A DNA stretch of 64,000 nt from Pipra filicauda (GCF_003945595.2 NW_024104173.1:248001-312000); one strand, 5' to 3'. Shown: positions 34,301-49,329, numbered from the stretch's first letter. Program-made: numbers and translations. Notes: a model not told the origin generated them from the sequence alone.

Positions 34301-36554
34301 TGGTACAAAATACATCTACAGTTAACAAAAGGAGAGGAGACAGACAGAAGTGATGATATATATTTGTTATTCAACTAGTCCATCATCATGGATAGATCTC
34401 TCATAAACATATAATAAGCATATACATTCTTCTGTTGTGTTAGGTGTCAACTGTGACACATAGGGCTGAGTACAGAGGATTATGTTACATCTTCAAGCAA
34501 TATGCACATGATATTAAACATTTTTTGCTTTTTTGCAACGAATCAAAGAGAAACTAAAAAGTTGGAGCTAGAGGAAGGGTTGAGTGCACATAAGTAGAGA
34601 TATTTAACATCTTCCTGAGATGAAAAGTTCAGGGCAAAAGAGCTCCTTGAAGAGTCCTCTCTGGGATACCAGAACAACTCCTATATTCTCAAGTTACCCT
34701 GGACAAACAAACATTGATTGCAACTTGTCCCCAGAAAATGTATTTAAAAAAAAAATCTGAAAAAAGAACGTGGAAAATACAGACTGAAAACTCAGCTGTC
34801 CTAATCAAATTTACATAACCTGAATAAGTATGTATTACAATGCAAATTTTAAGGGAGCAGGGAGAGGCATGTTTAATCCATGTTTTTATGAAAAACTAAA
34901 TGAGGTATTTCCTAAGGCACCCCTATGTGACAAACATCCTAGCTCTGTGAAGGTAATTCATGCATTTGCTCCTAACTTTGCTCTACCTAATTTTTGGTTG
35001 TATTGCCTCAGCTGAATGTCTTCTTCCCTGTGTACCTCTAATACATTCTTCAAGGTAACTGGCTCAGTTCATCTCATCTTAAAATAGATAGCTAAAATAG
35101 GCCAAATTAAATGGAAGGCTAAACTGCCAAATCAGATGGGGATTCTTTACTGTAGGATAGTAGAGTTCAGTGAGGTGAATCCCACCTCTGGTGTACTATT
35201 TTTGGGGTGTACTATAGCTCATAGAGGTACATAATTACCAAAGTGCAGGTGTGTCTGTGACTCTTGAATCAATTTAATTGTTGTTCCTTTTTCTTAACTA
35301 CAAAGAGAAATTTAGGTTATCAAGAATGAGGAAAAATGGGCACACGTATAACCAAAGTAAATAAATAAAAAAATGTAAAATTCCCTTACCTCAAAATAAA
35401 CTTCGGAGGAGTAAGTTATTCAGGTACTATTTGAACTACTTATTGGACAGATTCTCTAGAAATTTTGAACTACTTCCATAGTTTATACTAGTTCTGAAAC
35501 AAGGCTTTAATGATTACATGAGAAGATTTGAGGTTTTGCTTGATTATATATATATACAATCAACTTCCAAATAAATTAAGAGACTAAAAACATTACCTAG
35601 GAACCATAGTTGAACTTTTTTTGCAGCTCAATTTCTAAGTGCAACAAAAGATATTGTGGGGGAAAAAAAGACTATTTACATTTCTCTTGCACTAACTTAT
35701 ATAACACAAGCCTAATGAAAAAAGATGTTTTTGTATTCACTTTTAGTAAGTAATTGGCTAGATTAGTGTAAAATCTAAACTGTAATAGACATAAAGAAAT
35801 GCAGATTTATTTTTTTTTTATAATGGAAGGGAGAACTCAACAGTCTTCCTCTGCTATTCAAAATGCTGTGAAGGAAGTAGGACTAATCAGTGAGACGTCT
35901 GCTTTTTTAGACGAGGTTGCCATGTGAATAAGCTCAATAATATCTTCTATGTTATTTCCTGGAAGTCAAAGAGGGTGAATGTCTAACTAAAAATATTTTT
36001 AAAATACATAGACATTGTGACCGCCAGAAAGATGATTTCCACCATACTTGAGCAGTCTATCTGTAGAGATCTTGATTCTGCCTGTTTCAATGTTCTACCT
36101 CACTGCACGTAATTTCCTATTTTACAAAGAAATGAAAAATAGCTAAGTAATCATTTCATCATATGCATTGTGTTCATGAAAAAGCATGTGTCAACACAAT
36201 AAAAACTTTGATTTCACATATGCCAATACCCTTAGGCCACTATTTGTATAATGAAAAAAAAATTTTACTTTATTTGGATAATGAAATACAAGATAAATCA
36301 TTATGTTCAATTACCAGTAGCAGTATAAGAACAACAGATATGGATTTGACAGGAAAGCTGAATATCATAAATTCATCGGTGTTGTTTCTGTGTAATTTTG
36401 AGTCTATTCATCTACAGAAGGAAATACCCCTTCATTACAATTCTCTTGCTAACTTCCTTGCTCTTATCTCTATTTGAAAAGGTCTCATCCATCTGTCCAT
36501 TTTACATGATAAAAGAGCACCAGTTAAAGCTCCCACAGCTGAGCAGCTAAACTA

Positions 36555-36593
36555 GGGCTGGGGGGGGGAGGGGAATGGGTGTGGGGAGAGGGG
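36555..36593 (+). repeat. G-rich tract with quadruplex potential
   Basis: Within AT-rich DNA, 39 bases contain six runs of three or more G separated by one to five bases (including runs of nine and four). This meets the usual pattern for a G-quadruplex on the plus strand. An A-rich stretch follows directly. Confidence 0.85.
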
Positions 36594-39500
36594 AGAAACA
36601 ACAACAAAAAAAAAACACAAAAGAGAGAGAAAAGCAGTATCTACCTTAAAGATCCTTCTTTTACTGAATGTTTTCCAAACTTTTCCCAGAAACAGTGATG
36701 ATGTACTTTGTGAAGTCTGCTGCAAACTGAAGTAAATATTTTGCTACAGATTTGTATGAACACTTTGTTCAACTGAATGTTCCTTCTGCAGACCATATGC
36801 ATTAGTAGTAACATAGATCAGATGAGATGATAAATTTCTGCAACCAAAGGTTGTAATGAAATTTTGTTAAAATATTGTTAAGACAGTGAAAATTGACTAT
36901 CTGCATAACTAGTGTTAATATTTTTTGTCTCTTCTTAGGTAAATGCAGAAAAATATAAATATCTAATCTGATATTCTTTGACTTTAGCTGAGAAAAAACG
37001 TATTAAACTTTATGTGAGAAGTATATAGCTCTTTCTGCAGAATAACTTTGTGGTTGTGAAATTTTAGTTTATTTGACAAAATGTCTGATTTTCTTGTAGA
37101 CCTGTTAGTTGCCTTTGGATCATATCTCAATAGCAATTCACAAGAAGACACAAATGACTAGCTTGGATGTGAAAAAGTGCAAAAGAGACATGGATACAGT
37201 GAAAGGACATGTTTTAAAGGAAGGGAATCCTCAACATAGTGCAAAAAAAGTAACTCAGACTTGCAATATATAAAGTGTCATTAGAATCTTTAAACAGATT
37301 GACTATATAAACACGTTCACACATTACTTTAGTTCAGTAATGTGCCACAACACACAACATCTCTGAACAAAATTATGACTATACTTTTTGTGTTCTTCTA
37401 TCGGCTAGATAAATTAATTATCAGATTACCTCTAAGAAATATATTAAGATTTACACAAAATTTATTCTTCTTTTTAAACAGTATTCTATATTTTAGGCAT
37501 CCCAAAGCAAAGACAAAAGTGAGCCATCAGCTTTCTTTGTTCTTCTCATACCCGCAATTTCCACCTAACAATGCAGCATTCTAAGATTATAGGCCACGGG
37601 AAGGAGAAATACTTCCTTTCCTCTCTTGAATGTGACTAATGATGGGGAAAAAAAAATCGAGGATTTCTCCAGTTTAAGAAGATGATATTTTGATGTAAGC
37701 TTACATTCAGATGATTCTGCAACTCCTACTGTATGACTTGGCTTTCATTTTATGCAAAAGAGGTATTGAGTAAAATACAAACCCCATCCTGCCTGTACAT
37801 AGGTAGAATGCAGAATGTTTGAAGAATGGTATCTCCTTTCTTTAGGAAATAAGTTCTCCTGGCCATTTCTCTCCCTCCTAATGTGTTTTCTTTCTTGGTA
37901 TTGAATACCAGACACTGTATGCAGTGAATTTAACTACATGACACATGTTCAATAAGCTGTAAAAGGACATACGGATCATGCTTATTTGACCTATGTATTC
38001 ATGTAATTAAGTTTAAACTAGTCACCTGGATAAGAGTCACCTGACCATTAGACATTTGCTGTAACAGCTAAAACTACTAGAAAACTATGGATCACATAAA
38101 CGTATGCAATTAATAAGTAAAAAGTATTAATTCTTAGTATTGATTGGCTGGAGACCATATATCATATAATTTTAAGCTGATGTTATGGGTGAAAATAGCC
38201 AAACTTTAGCAGGAAATCAGTAAACAAAAGCATTTTTTTTTGAAGCTGCCTGCAGTCTCGGGATATGCCCAAATGACCCAGACTCCAGTAGCATTTTACA
38301 GCATTTTGCAAGCACAAAGACCCAACTGTTTCCCATTGTCATCACAGATATCAGGAAATGCATTTGTAAAAATTTAGACTGTATAATGTGTGGGGCTTTT
38401 CTGTAACACTAATGCAGTTTATATTAGTGTTAGTAACACTGTAACTAGAATAAAAATATTAATTTTATACTTTGATTATACTACTAAAATTTTAATTAGC
38501 AAAAATTCTTAGTTCTGCACAAGTGTATTCCTTTTATGCCTTAACAATGTTTTAACTGTAATAAGATATGTAAATAATTTGTTGCACATTTCAAGATTAT
38601 TGGATTATCAACTTTTCTAACATTGATAAAATATTTCAGATCTGAAACAAACTAGAAATCCTACCCATGCCTTTCCACAAATAAGTAAGTGTCCTTTGAT
38701 TAAACACTCATTAAGAAGAAAAAAAACTAAGCTTGTGCTCTCTCTTTGCAAGGTTCATGAGACATAACTCATGTTTTAGCATTGAGGAATACAAGGGTTA
38801 AAGACCTATAATATATATTCTCTAAAGATTCATATGAATGATTGCATAATATTTTACTAGTCCTCAAAATTACTCATTGGTCCATGTTATTGAGACAGGT
38901 TGATATAAAATAACTTTTACTGAAGTAATCTGTTAATTCACAGTGTGGGATTAAAATGACAAACTGAACAGTTGCTCTTTCATCTTGAAAGGCCTGTTAT
39001 GGTGAAGCATCCCATGCAATCATTGAAATGCCTAGAGGTCAGCTAAACCAAATCCCAAAGGCATAGGACTAGCCTAAGTAATTCATGTTTCAAATGACTT
39101 AGGAAATATATCTGTTCAGATGCCTGTAGTTTTGTCAGCTGTATGTTATGATCTGAAAGAAGTCTGGTTAATGACCAGCCATAAAGCGGAGACTTCAATC
39201 TGTGCTTAAAGAAGTATACAACAGCAAATTTAAAAAGTAACTGAAAAATAAAAAAACCCCAAACAGTTGCTTTTCATTTCACTTGAAAAATAAAATCTAA
39301 CTGATGTTTATTTTATTCTCAGAGACTAAATAAGTGGATCTTCTGAGAAATTAAACTTATCTTATGGTTTGTATATTTGAGCTAGAAGTTAACGTTATTA
39401 TACTTTTTCTGCTTCTGTAGAAATCCTGGTGAATAACATTCTCTTTATATTTATATTTATGAATGTATCTTGAATAAGCTGAAATTGGCTGGATGATGGA

Positions 39501-42500
39501 AAACCATATTGATGAAGAAATAATTTACTGTATGCAACAACAACAAAAACAGTAGTAATTGACTGAGAAAATACGTTACTCATGTTTAGATAGTGCATCA
39601 GTTCTTTTAGAAAGTGGAGCAACAAATAGAAACATTTGTAATTTGAGGACTCTTGTGTGTGGTGATCTCTAGAAAGCCCAGGTATAGTTATCAGGCATCT
39701 TGGTCTTCAAATCGCCCTGACACCCAGATCTACAAAAATGCACTCTAGCTCTCTCTTCCCATGTATATCAGGCAATTCATGGATATGGCACATGCTTGGA
39801 TCTTAACATAAAGTGCAGTTACTGGTGAGACTTTGTAAAGACTACAACTTTGCATACGTTCTAGAGTGCACTTGACCCAAAAGGTAAACCGCTGTTGAAT
39901 AATTTTATAAGTACAGTATTGCAGATGGCAATAACAGGAAGTTATTGGTCCTTTTTATCTCTATATATGTTTAAACATATAAGTGTTTTTAACAGACCAT
40001 TATTTTTAAGCAACAACCTATCCATTGGCCCAAAACAAGGACTAGGTTATGCTAATACATCATTAGTTACACTATCAGTAACTGAGTAAAAACCAATTTT
40101 TCAGATGAGCTATGTATGCTTAGTTACCTTTTCCTCATAGCTTATTTGTTTACAATAAGCTTTTATTTAGTTTACAAGTTTATATTTGCTAGCAACAAGT
40201 TATTGACCATTTGTGATTAAAATATATATAAATAAATACAAAAATGACCCTAAGCAGAGTCAACATAAGACAGAACTTAGCATCATCATCAGAGGTTTCA
40301 AGGAGAAGTAACTCCCACAACCAGCACTATTCTTCTCCCTGCAGAGGACTCCAAACACTCACTGTTCTCCTTCCCCTAGAACAACACATTCTTTAGAAAC
40401 CGGAGTGACAAGGTAAGGGTGAGCATGTTGCCAAAAAGGAAGACACTAGGAAGTGTATGGATAACAATTTCAACTGTTATTATCATTGATACTGTCTCTG
40501 CAGTGCTTTTTTTTTTTTAATTTTTTTCCTTTTCTATAGTGATTGGACCTGAGACAATAATTCTTTGATTAGACTGTTATAATATCAGTTAGACTATAAT
40601 AGATTATCGGTTTCACATATAAGAAGTGTTTCTATATCCCACATATGTCACATGGGATGATCTGGTTCATTACATTAAATGGTTATGATTAATTTTTTTT
40701 TCTCCAGGTCCTGAAAATACATATTTTTTGTGTCAATTACCAACTCTGCATTTTTAAGCTTGTAAACCAAGAGATTAGCTCACAAAGTAAAACTTTTGCC
40801 TTTTTTTCTATAGATATATTTTCAGAGGTTTCTACTATTTCATAATTCTCTGTAGTTTTATGTCGGGCCTCTGAAAATGGACATAGCCTTATAAAAGGAA
40901 AACTGGATGACTAATAGAAAAATGAAGGAGGAAAGAATGAGTGAATGGAGAGATGAGAAAGAAAGCGGAATGCTGTGCTTCTTGTGAAGAAGACTGCAAA
41001 TTTCTGTGCAGTTGAAGTGAAGGGTTGAGGAGCTGAAGTAAAGTAGTAAGAAGTCAAAGAAGCAAAATATTTAATGGAGAATTCAGTTTACAAGAAAGAA
41101 AACTTGTTATCAGAAATAATGGAGAGTTTTAGGGGAGAGCATTCGTATTTAAATGAGAAAGTCAACACAGGTTTGTGATTAAAGTGTATTTCACTGATGT
41201 TAAGTTTCTTCTTCGAAGGTAGAATGCGAACTCAAGGTCTTAACTCATGCCTTATTGTCCAGGAGAGAGCTGTCTTTAATTAGAAATAGCTCTGAGGAAA
41301 AAAAAAGCATAAAAAACCCAAACAAATGGGTGTGGAATCCACTGTATGGAGTCTGCACTTCGTCATTTCTCATTTCCTCTGTTTTTCACAATTACCTGTA
41401 TTTGGTACCTTCTTTGCTACAAAAGACATTAGATGATAGAGGTTTGAGAGATTCTTGAGTATGTGATAAAGAGATAGAAATATTTTTTGAGGATTGTTGA
41501 ATAGTTATTTTTCAATGTTCCAAAGAGTTTAAATATTATTAATGAACTCTTCTGTTGAAAATATGTATGTCTCAAAATAAGCTTAATATTATCAAGTGGT
41601 TGCTGTATTTATTTTTTGTGAAAATACAGTAAAAATTTCTATTTGGGTAAAAGAAGCTGTTTTTTTCTTAAATTTTCATTGGTTACACACCCTATTTTAA
41701 GTTAAACCTGTAGTAGAAATGAAACGTTGTTTTTTTTGTTTTTTAATAACATGGAATATTTTGAAAAAATAACATGGGAGACAATAGTCTTTAATAAATC
41801 AAGTTTTTAAGATACAGATTATTGGAGGAATAATTATTTATATCACAATACCAGGCAAAGTTGTTCAAAATACAAACATACTTATTTCAAATGTCATGGT
41901 CAATATTTTATATTTCATGGTCAAATTCCTGTGCGACAAAGAAGCAGTAGAGATGGAAACGTATGTTTATAAATTTGATCGTTCCACTTTTAGGATGACA
42001 TTTATCATTTCAGTCAGCTATTATTATGGGGGAAGCTGGGGTGGGGAAAAAACTGTGATCCAAAAGCAGAAGGGCCTCAGGTTCTGTACCCTTCCAGTTC
42101 ATGCATGTCTGCTGTGTGATGCAGCTGAATGTTAAACTATCCTCGGGGATCTCTTAGTGCGTTGCAAGATGTGAATGACTTTGTTTGCTGTTACTAAACT
42201 GAACCATTTCTGAGAATTATCACTGCTGTGCTTTACCAATGTGGTGTTTTTGCTATCTATTCAACACTCACTTATCTCTTTTTCCTTCAGGATATGGAAC
42301 ATGTTAATGTCTTTTTTTTAATTTTTTTTTCTCTTTTTAATGTGAAAGAGAATGTGTATGTTATTTCTGTGTAACCACCAACATTCCCCAAAAGACTGTT
42401 TCTGTTCAATTATTAGTTTATCACTAAAGTAGGGGAAGAATATACATATTTTCTTAATGGTATATAAAAAATTAATATAATAATTATCTTTATTAAATTG

Positions 42501-43692
42501 TCTATTGTATTTATATCATAATCACAAGATTTTTGCTCAGAATTTTTCATATGAAGATTGATACTTTTTTCTGTTAGTGTTATATTGTTGTTTAGTCATG
42601 TTAAGCTGTTGTGTTAGTGTTATCTTTCCCTTATCAAATACTTTGCATGCAATACATGCTGTAACATACATGTATACTGCACTACTTTATGCAAATCATT
42701 TCAGGATTAAGTTTCTCATCCTTTTTATTAATATAATACATGTCATATCTTCTTTCCTGGGGATAATAATAAAAGGATTTCTGCTTTTTGATTATAGATG
42801 CAGAATCAGACACAGTTCATAATGTTGCATAATGGTATTTACCCATCAGCAGGAAACTCATTCAAGTTATCTTTGTATAGTATTTATGTTTTGAATTTTC
42901 TCCCCTTTTGTGTATATGAAAGTGTCTGTCTCTTTCTCTCGAAGAGAATTTCAGCATTTCTCTTCAGGGAGAGATTTTTGAAAGCACCTTACCAAATGTG
43001 CATGCCTGCTTGATAACACACAAGAATTCCACTATTGTTGACAGAAAGCTGGAGGTCAGATATGCAATTTCTCATGCTTTCTGTGCACCAGCACTTTGGT
43101 TGCTCAGTGGTAGGTTATCAGGAACTAAATAATGTCCCTGTTGGAATCAAGGATAGAACTGAATTGACCTTTCAATAGAATTAGCCTTTCTAATGCTCAG
43201 ATCTGAAAAAAACTCACATATATATGTATATTCTTAATTATGTATACCCAAACACATTTATATTTCTGGGGAGACGCTAACCAGCATCTATTCTTGCTGC
43301 ACTCCAGAAGGGACAGGAGAGTTGACTCCTGTGCAAAGTATGTTAATCCTTGTCTTAGTTTTACATATTCATTAATTAGACTTATTTTACAGATATGTTC
43401 CCAGATATCTAAAAATAGATATTTTAATTCTTTCACTAGGTTTTCAACTCTCACTTGCAAAACTGCTTCATCATTCTGAATAATCTTTCAATATTCAATT
43501 ACCCTGAATAACTATTTTAATTATTTTAAGAAAATTACATTAAAGGAATAGAAACAGGCTGTTTCTCAATAACTCTTAGCAAGAGACAAGCTGTTATATT
43601 GGTGTTAATGACAATATAATTTCCTTCTTCCTCATTCTGTCTTTTGATTATACTTATGCCAATACTTTGCAGTGCTCTCTGGTAGCGCGAGC

Positions 43693-43758
43693 AAAGAAAA
43701 AAAGAAAAAAGGAGGAGGAAAAAAAAAGAAAAGAGAAAGAAGAGAGGAGGAAAAAAAA
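43693..43758 (+). repeat. 66-bp uninterrupted polypurine tract
   Basis: All bases from 43693 to 43758 on the plus strand are A or G. Such tracts can form triplex DNA. The 85-codon minus frame over it is low-complexity (F/L-rich) and is not a gene. Confidence 0.9.
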
Positions 43759-45375
43759 CCTTTTTCAAATCTTTCCGTGGACATTTGACCATTCATTTTC
43801 TATAGTTTTTTCTTTTTATTTCCATTTTCTTATTCCTTATTAGCATGATATTCCCATTATCATTCTCAAGTTAAACTAGACATGTGCTATTATCATTTTA
43901 CTACCCAGGTACCTCTTTCTTTTCTGCACAAACAGCATTGCTACTGAATTGTCCACCCTTTTTTTTCCTTTCTCCCAGTTGTTGAGCTCCTTTAAAATCC
44001 TCCAGTTGCTTAGATTAATATCAAAGGAGACTGTGTGTATGCTCAGAAACTTCCTTCACATAACATAACAGAATCAAAACACAAAGTTACTGATAACATA
44101 TCAAAGCAATACTGCAATACGGTCTGCTGGGAAATGTATCCTCTGGAAGATTATTAAGGATGCTTATGAAAACAAGGAGTGAGGTAACCTGATTTATTCA
44201 TTTCTTTTCTGATGAATAAATCTTATTTTTAACATATGTCATGAGTAGAACAAGAATAAAAGCAAAACATTAACAGAAACAATGTCAAGTTCATTCTAAC
44301 CCGAGGCAAACACAGGTGGAATCAACCCTTCAAAGAACAAGGAAGAAAAAAAAAAGAAAAAATAGCCTAAAATCAGCTATGTCTGTAAATCAGTATATAA
44401 ACAAACCAAAATCCAAAAATTATTTTGAATTTTTTCTGTTGGTTCCCATTAAACAAAATGATGTCAAAAATTCTTAAAATAATTTGATTGTGTATGTATT
44501 TTTAGTATGTATTTTTAGTGAGAAAATTATACTCATTAATATTCCAGACATACTTTTAGTAATCAGTGTAGATCTTCATTTTTCTTATGATAGCAAAGCA
44601 GTATCCTTATAATTTTACTGCTTATGTATGTGAGATAACTTTAGAAACTTTCTTGCTGCTATAGCTAATAAAATGAGTGTCATTCAAAAAATGGGGAGGG
44701 TGTCTTTGTACATTTTTTTATTGCCTATTCCATTGTATTAGTAAGGGCGTTATAAAAAACTAGGTAAACAAGGAGGGAAAAAAAGGAAGAAAACTAATTG
44801 TTGGAGAAAACAACCACGAAATTAGATGTGTTTCATTCTGGTGTAATTCAGCAGTCAAAAGAGAGGCAAACACAGTGAGGAAGAAACCTGGTGAAAATTC
44901 CCAGAATACTGATTTACATTTTTTTTTTTAAAGATTCTGGGAAAATTTGAGGAGGAAAAAATTAAGTGGCAATTTTTGATTAAACTCCTACACAAACTTC
45001 AAGAGGGAAACAGAAAAGCTTTAACAGTTATTTAACAGTTATGATCTCTTTAACCACCTAATCACAGTCACATTTTTCCCTAGTTCTACAGCCTTTAACT
45101 AGCTGTTTGAGGTAAATTTATGATCTTTGCATATGTGTCATACATACCATCTTTTCTACTGAGCTTGGGCAGGCTTATGAGAAAAAAAGGCAAGAATATA
45201 AATAGGAATAAAATCTATGATAGCAATAATTTTTAAAAAGAGCCAATGGTAATATAAAGACAGAAAGTGAACAAATTAACAAAATTAAAAACAGTAATAG
45301 AGACACAGAGGAAAATGATCTGGTTGAGATCAGATGGGTAACAAGATATAGAGTGACAACATGCTATAGTACTGC

Positions 45376-46291
45376 TGTAGTAGGTTGACCCTGGCCTAAC
45401 GCCAGGTACCAACTAAAGCCACTCTCTCCGTCTGCAACTGGACAGAGGAGAGAAAAAAAAACAGCTAAGGATTCATGAGTTGAGATAAGAGCTGGGAGAG
45501 GTCAGTTGCTGATTACCACTCAAAGTGGGGATATTACTTAAATTTATTACTATCAAGATAAGAGCAAAAGACTGAGAAATAAAATAATATTAAAAACACC
45601 TTCCCCCCCACCCCTCCTTCCTTCCATGTTCTCCCTCCTCCCCCTCCAGCATTTCAGGGGGACAGGGAACAGGAGTTACAATCAGTTGTTGTTTCTGCTG
45701 CTGCTCAGAGAGAGGAGTCCTTCCCCTGCTCCCGTGGGGTCCCTCCCATGGGAGAAAGTCCTTGATGGATCTCTCCAGCGAGAGTTCATCCCTCAGGCAG
45801 CAGTTCTTCATGAAACTGCTGTCCCGTGGGTCACTTCATGGGTGCAGTCCTTCACGAATGAACTGTACCAACATGGGTCTCCCACAAGGCCACAAGTCCT
45901 ACCTGGGAAAAACCTGCTCCAGCGTGGGCTTCCCTCTCCAGGGGCTGCAGGTCTCTGGCAGGACCCTGCTCCATCTTAGGCCTCCCACAGGGTCACAGCA
46001 TCCTTCAGATATCCACCCTCCTTCTGCACAGACCTTGGTGTCTGCATTGTTGTTCCCATGTTCTCACTCTGCTCTTCCCTGGCTGGAATTCTTTCTGCGC
46101 AGTATGTTTCTGTTCTTAAATTTGTTATCACAGAGGCATTACTATTACTCCTGATCGGCTTGGCCTTGGCCAGCAGCAGAAAGTCCATCCTGCAGCCAGC
46201 TGGCATTGGCTCCACCAAACAGGGGAAGCTTCTAGCAGCTTCTAACAGAAGCCACCCTTGTAGCCCCACCCACTACCAAAACCCAGCTACA
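45376..46291 (-). mobile_element. Endogenous-retrovirus solo LTR, minus strand (about 916 bp)
   Basis: The ends are TGTAGTAGG on the left and CTACA on the right, matching as inverted TGTAG/CTACA. On the minus strand AATAAA is present near 45541-45546. The middle contains degenerate repeats of the kind 'cccatggga...gtcctt', typical of a common avian LTR family. No gag, pol or env is adjacent. The bases beside the two ends (actgc and gaaac) do not form a target duplication, so one end may be misplaced or the copy rearranged. Frames of 117-130 codons inside are shadows. Confidence 0.75.
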
Positions 46292-49200
46292 GAAACCCGC
46301 TGCAAGTGCTTATTAACAGCTCAGCACTGTCCAACTTAAGAGATTTCAAAATTAACATAAAACAAACATGAGATGTCTTGAAGTATTATAAGCTTTTCCC
46401 TAACTATCCCAGACACTGCTTGTTTTTATTAAAAGTTGAAAAGTGCTCTTTACTTCACAGTGTTGCCAGAAATAGCATAAGCTGTAGACAAGGTCAAAAG
46501 ACAAATAATATCTACAGTCACGTTTTTTGGAATGGCTAATGTAATAAGATTTACTCTTACATTTTCCTTATTGTTTCAGCAAGAGACAATGATCTGTGCT
46601 TACTAATAGGCAAAGATTAATTTTTAAAGGCAGAGGAATAAATGATGCAAGACTTCTTGGTTATGAGAGTCTTGTAAACAATACTGTGGTTAGCATTTTT
46701 TTTCAGTTATAAGTCAGAGAATTCTTAACTCTGAGCTCAGATTTATATGCTATATGGACAGAATTGAGCTAAGTCAAAAAGGGTGTTATATTAAGATTGG
46801 ATTTCATTAAAAAAACCTGTTTTAAATTCATAAAATAAGACCATCAAACCCAAAATGTATACAAGTTTTGTACTGTACCTGCCCACTAAAGGTTTTTTTC
46901 TCACTTCCTAGATAGTATCTGATATGAAATGTCTTTAGAAAGACAATGCATTAGTTTAAGTGGACAAATCTCTGATCCAGTACAATGATTTAAATACCTA
47001 GCACCATTTCACAGTTTCTTTGTCTTGTTCCTTTCTTAGTGGCATCAGTCGTTATTAAAAGACGCTTATTAGGCTTAATTATTCTCCTAAAGATTGTCTT
47101 ATTCTTTAAGTAAACTTTAAAGCAGTCCAAATCACCAAATTCAAGTGCAGCTTTCACTGTCCTCTTTCCCATAGGAAAATAGAAGCAGCTTTGAGATATT
47201 AATATTCACAGAAGAATGGAATCTGCAAATCACCTGATTTGATGACTGTTCTTCACAGCTGAGCCTATTCTACAACAATATCAGTGATAAGATTTTTCGT
47301 AGCTTACTCATCTGCAGAACTGCTCGCTGTTAATATGATTACATTTGTCCTCTGTCCTGTGAATTCTGATTTTAACAGGAAGATTCTGTCTTCTTAATCA
47401 ATTTGTCAGTATTTAGGTGTGAGGGTTTTGTTTTGGTGGTTTTTTTTTTACTTTTGAAACTAATTAGCTGAATTTCAAGTGCTGCAGAAACAACTCATTA
47501 TGTACAGTGTCCTACTGGTTTCTTAAAAACTGTGTATTTGTTTTGCTGCATTAGGACTTGGTAAAAATAGATGATTCTAAGAAACACAGACTTGTTATAT
47601 GCTCATTGCACATTTATTAATCTGATGCTACCTAATACTCAAAGTTAAAACTTTATGTTCTGAAATAGTTTGCTTTCCCATCCTCCATGTTTATCTACTT
47701 CTTTCCTTCTTTAGGTAAAACAAATTGAAAATTACTTACCACATAGTAATTTTTTCTTGTTTTGTGTATGTTTTAAGGGCTAAAAATAATGTATTTCATT
47801 TGGAAATGTCAGCAAATTCTTTGTAGTCATGACAAATAACTGCAAAACCTGTTCATGCCAAATGCTTCCCTGCCTTCAAAGTGAAAAGTAACCATAAAGG
47901 TGCCAAAGCCAGTTGTCTTGGGATTCCGCCATTACCAAGAACACTGCCAGTGTAATTCCATTAGATTATCCTTGAATATACAACTGACTGACTTGGACAC
48001 ATAGCAAATCATATGAAATTCAACCTTCAGTGTACTCCAGTGGATTGAAACTCTGAGGGCAGCTAACCTGCATACTTCATTTGGAGTGAGGTACACACTA
48101 TGAATTCTGTATAAAATAACATATTTAGTTAACTTGAAATTTCTGGTCTGATGACTTGCTAGCCTGGTACTAGGAGCAGAAAAATTCTCTATCTTTGCCT
48201 CTTAGCAGAAGTGAAACACCTCAAGATATGAGGGCAAAACCATTCCCCAGACATATTAACACTCATCTAGAACTGCATCTTCACAAAATTCTCTGTTGTA
48301 AACTTATAAGACCCCAGTTTTACTCCCCACTTTGCATTCAAATACAATTGCAATGTTTTAATATTAGTAGGTAACATTTTCAAAGTTGCCTAAGTCCACT
48401 GGATTGTCAATGAACTTCCTGAGGCAGATTTTAAAAACTATGCTGGGTACTGATACAAGGACTACCTACCACAGTGTTCAGCACTACAGGAACAAACTCC
48501 AAGATCAATCATGCTGTGGAGGTAAATGCCCAAAGGTCTTCCGATAGTGACTGGAGGAGAGGTAGGCATCTGAGCTAGGGAATAAAACAACTAGAAGGGA
48601 AGCATATCAGCATACTGTTATTACCTGTAGGAAATCTACCTTAACTATTCTCATCTATAGTATTTTGATATGCAGTAAGGCATAATACATACTGCATATA
48701 ATTGGCATTCCATATGTTTTCAGATATTTCTTCCACATAAATGGCACTATTTGCAAAGTTAACTAAAAGCAACCTAGCATAATTTTGGATCTGCTCTGAC
48801 CCACAACTATTAACCACTTTCAATTTTCTCATAAGAAGTTCCATTGAGCATCATTAGGGTTTTATTTTGTCATTTAATATCAAAGGCAGAAATACATATA
48901 CATTCATTCATTTCTCAGTGTTTTTAATAGCCCACTGTTAACATTTAAAGAAAAATGGTGCTGTTTTGTTGCTTTGTTTTTGCTGCTTCTTCCTTTTGGG
49001 GGGCTTTGTACATCTGTATTAAGGGTTCGTTCATCCTTATTATTATCCCTAACAGATACAGAATCTTTAGTTCAGGTCTTCATCACATAAAATATTTACT
49101 GTTGTAATCCTTTGTCAATGAGATGTTTTTATCAATCCTTGTAAGACTTCAGCTATATAGAAACGCTGCTGTTTGAAATTAGACTAGCACAAGATTAAAT

Positions 49201-49324
49201 CAGAAAAATACTAAATCTCAGTGGTATGGTTTTGTCTCTTATCCAGGAGTACATGCCAAGATTTGTAATAATGTAAAACCTTTTCTGTAAAAATATAAAC
49301 CTGTGTGTAAGCCTATCCTTAAAA
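46292..49324. other. AT-rich intergenic or intronic DNA, no gene seen
   Basis: No recognised repeat or gene. A minus frame of 60 codons at 46990-47172 has a protein-like composition but lacks a good acceptor. Confidence 0.5.
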
Positions 49325-49329
49325 ACTAT

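Larger units (their letters stand above)
31351..45375. other. AT-rich intergenic or intronic DNA, no gene seen
   Basis: Fourteen kilobases of AT-rich, CpG-poor sequence. The longest frame (104 codons at 36163-36477, plus) has the composition of translated AT-rich DNA and no flanking splice sites or motif. A G-rich tract and a polypurine tract are listed separately. No clear LINE, LTR or RNA gene was recognised. Confidence 0.55.

Noticed and set aside
36163..36477. 104-codon plus frame in AT-rich DNA
   Set aside because: AT-driven composition, no splice sites, no motif. One such frame is expected by chance in a window of this size.
38404..38433. Inverted repeat of about 10 bases around 'taacactaat'
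   Set aside because: Arms of this length are expected by chance in AT-rich DNA.
45626..46339. Frames of 93-130 codons within the 45.4-46.3 kb LTR
   Set aside because: They lie inside LTR sequence made of degenerate short repeats and match no retroviral gene.
46990..47172. 60-codon minus frame with protein-like composition
   Set aside because: A weak donor exists, but no pyrimidine-rich acceptor precedes it and no family is recognised.
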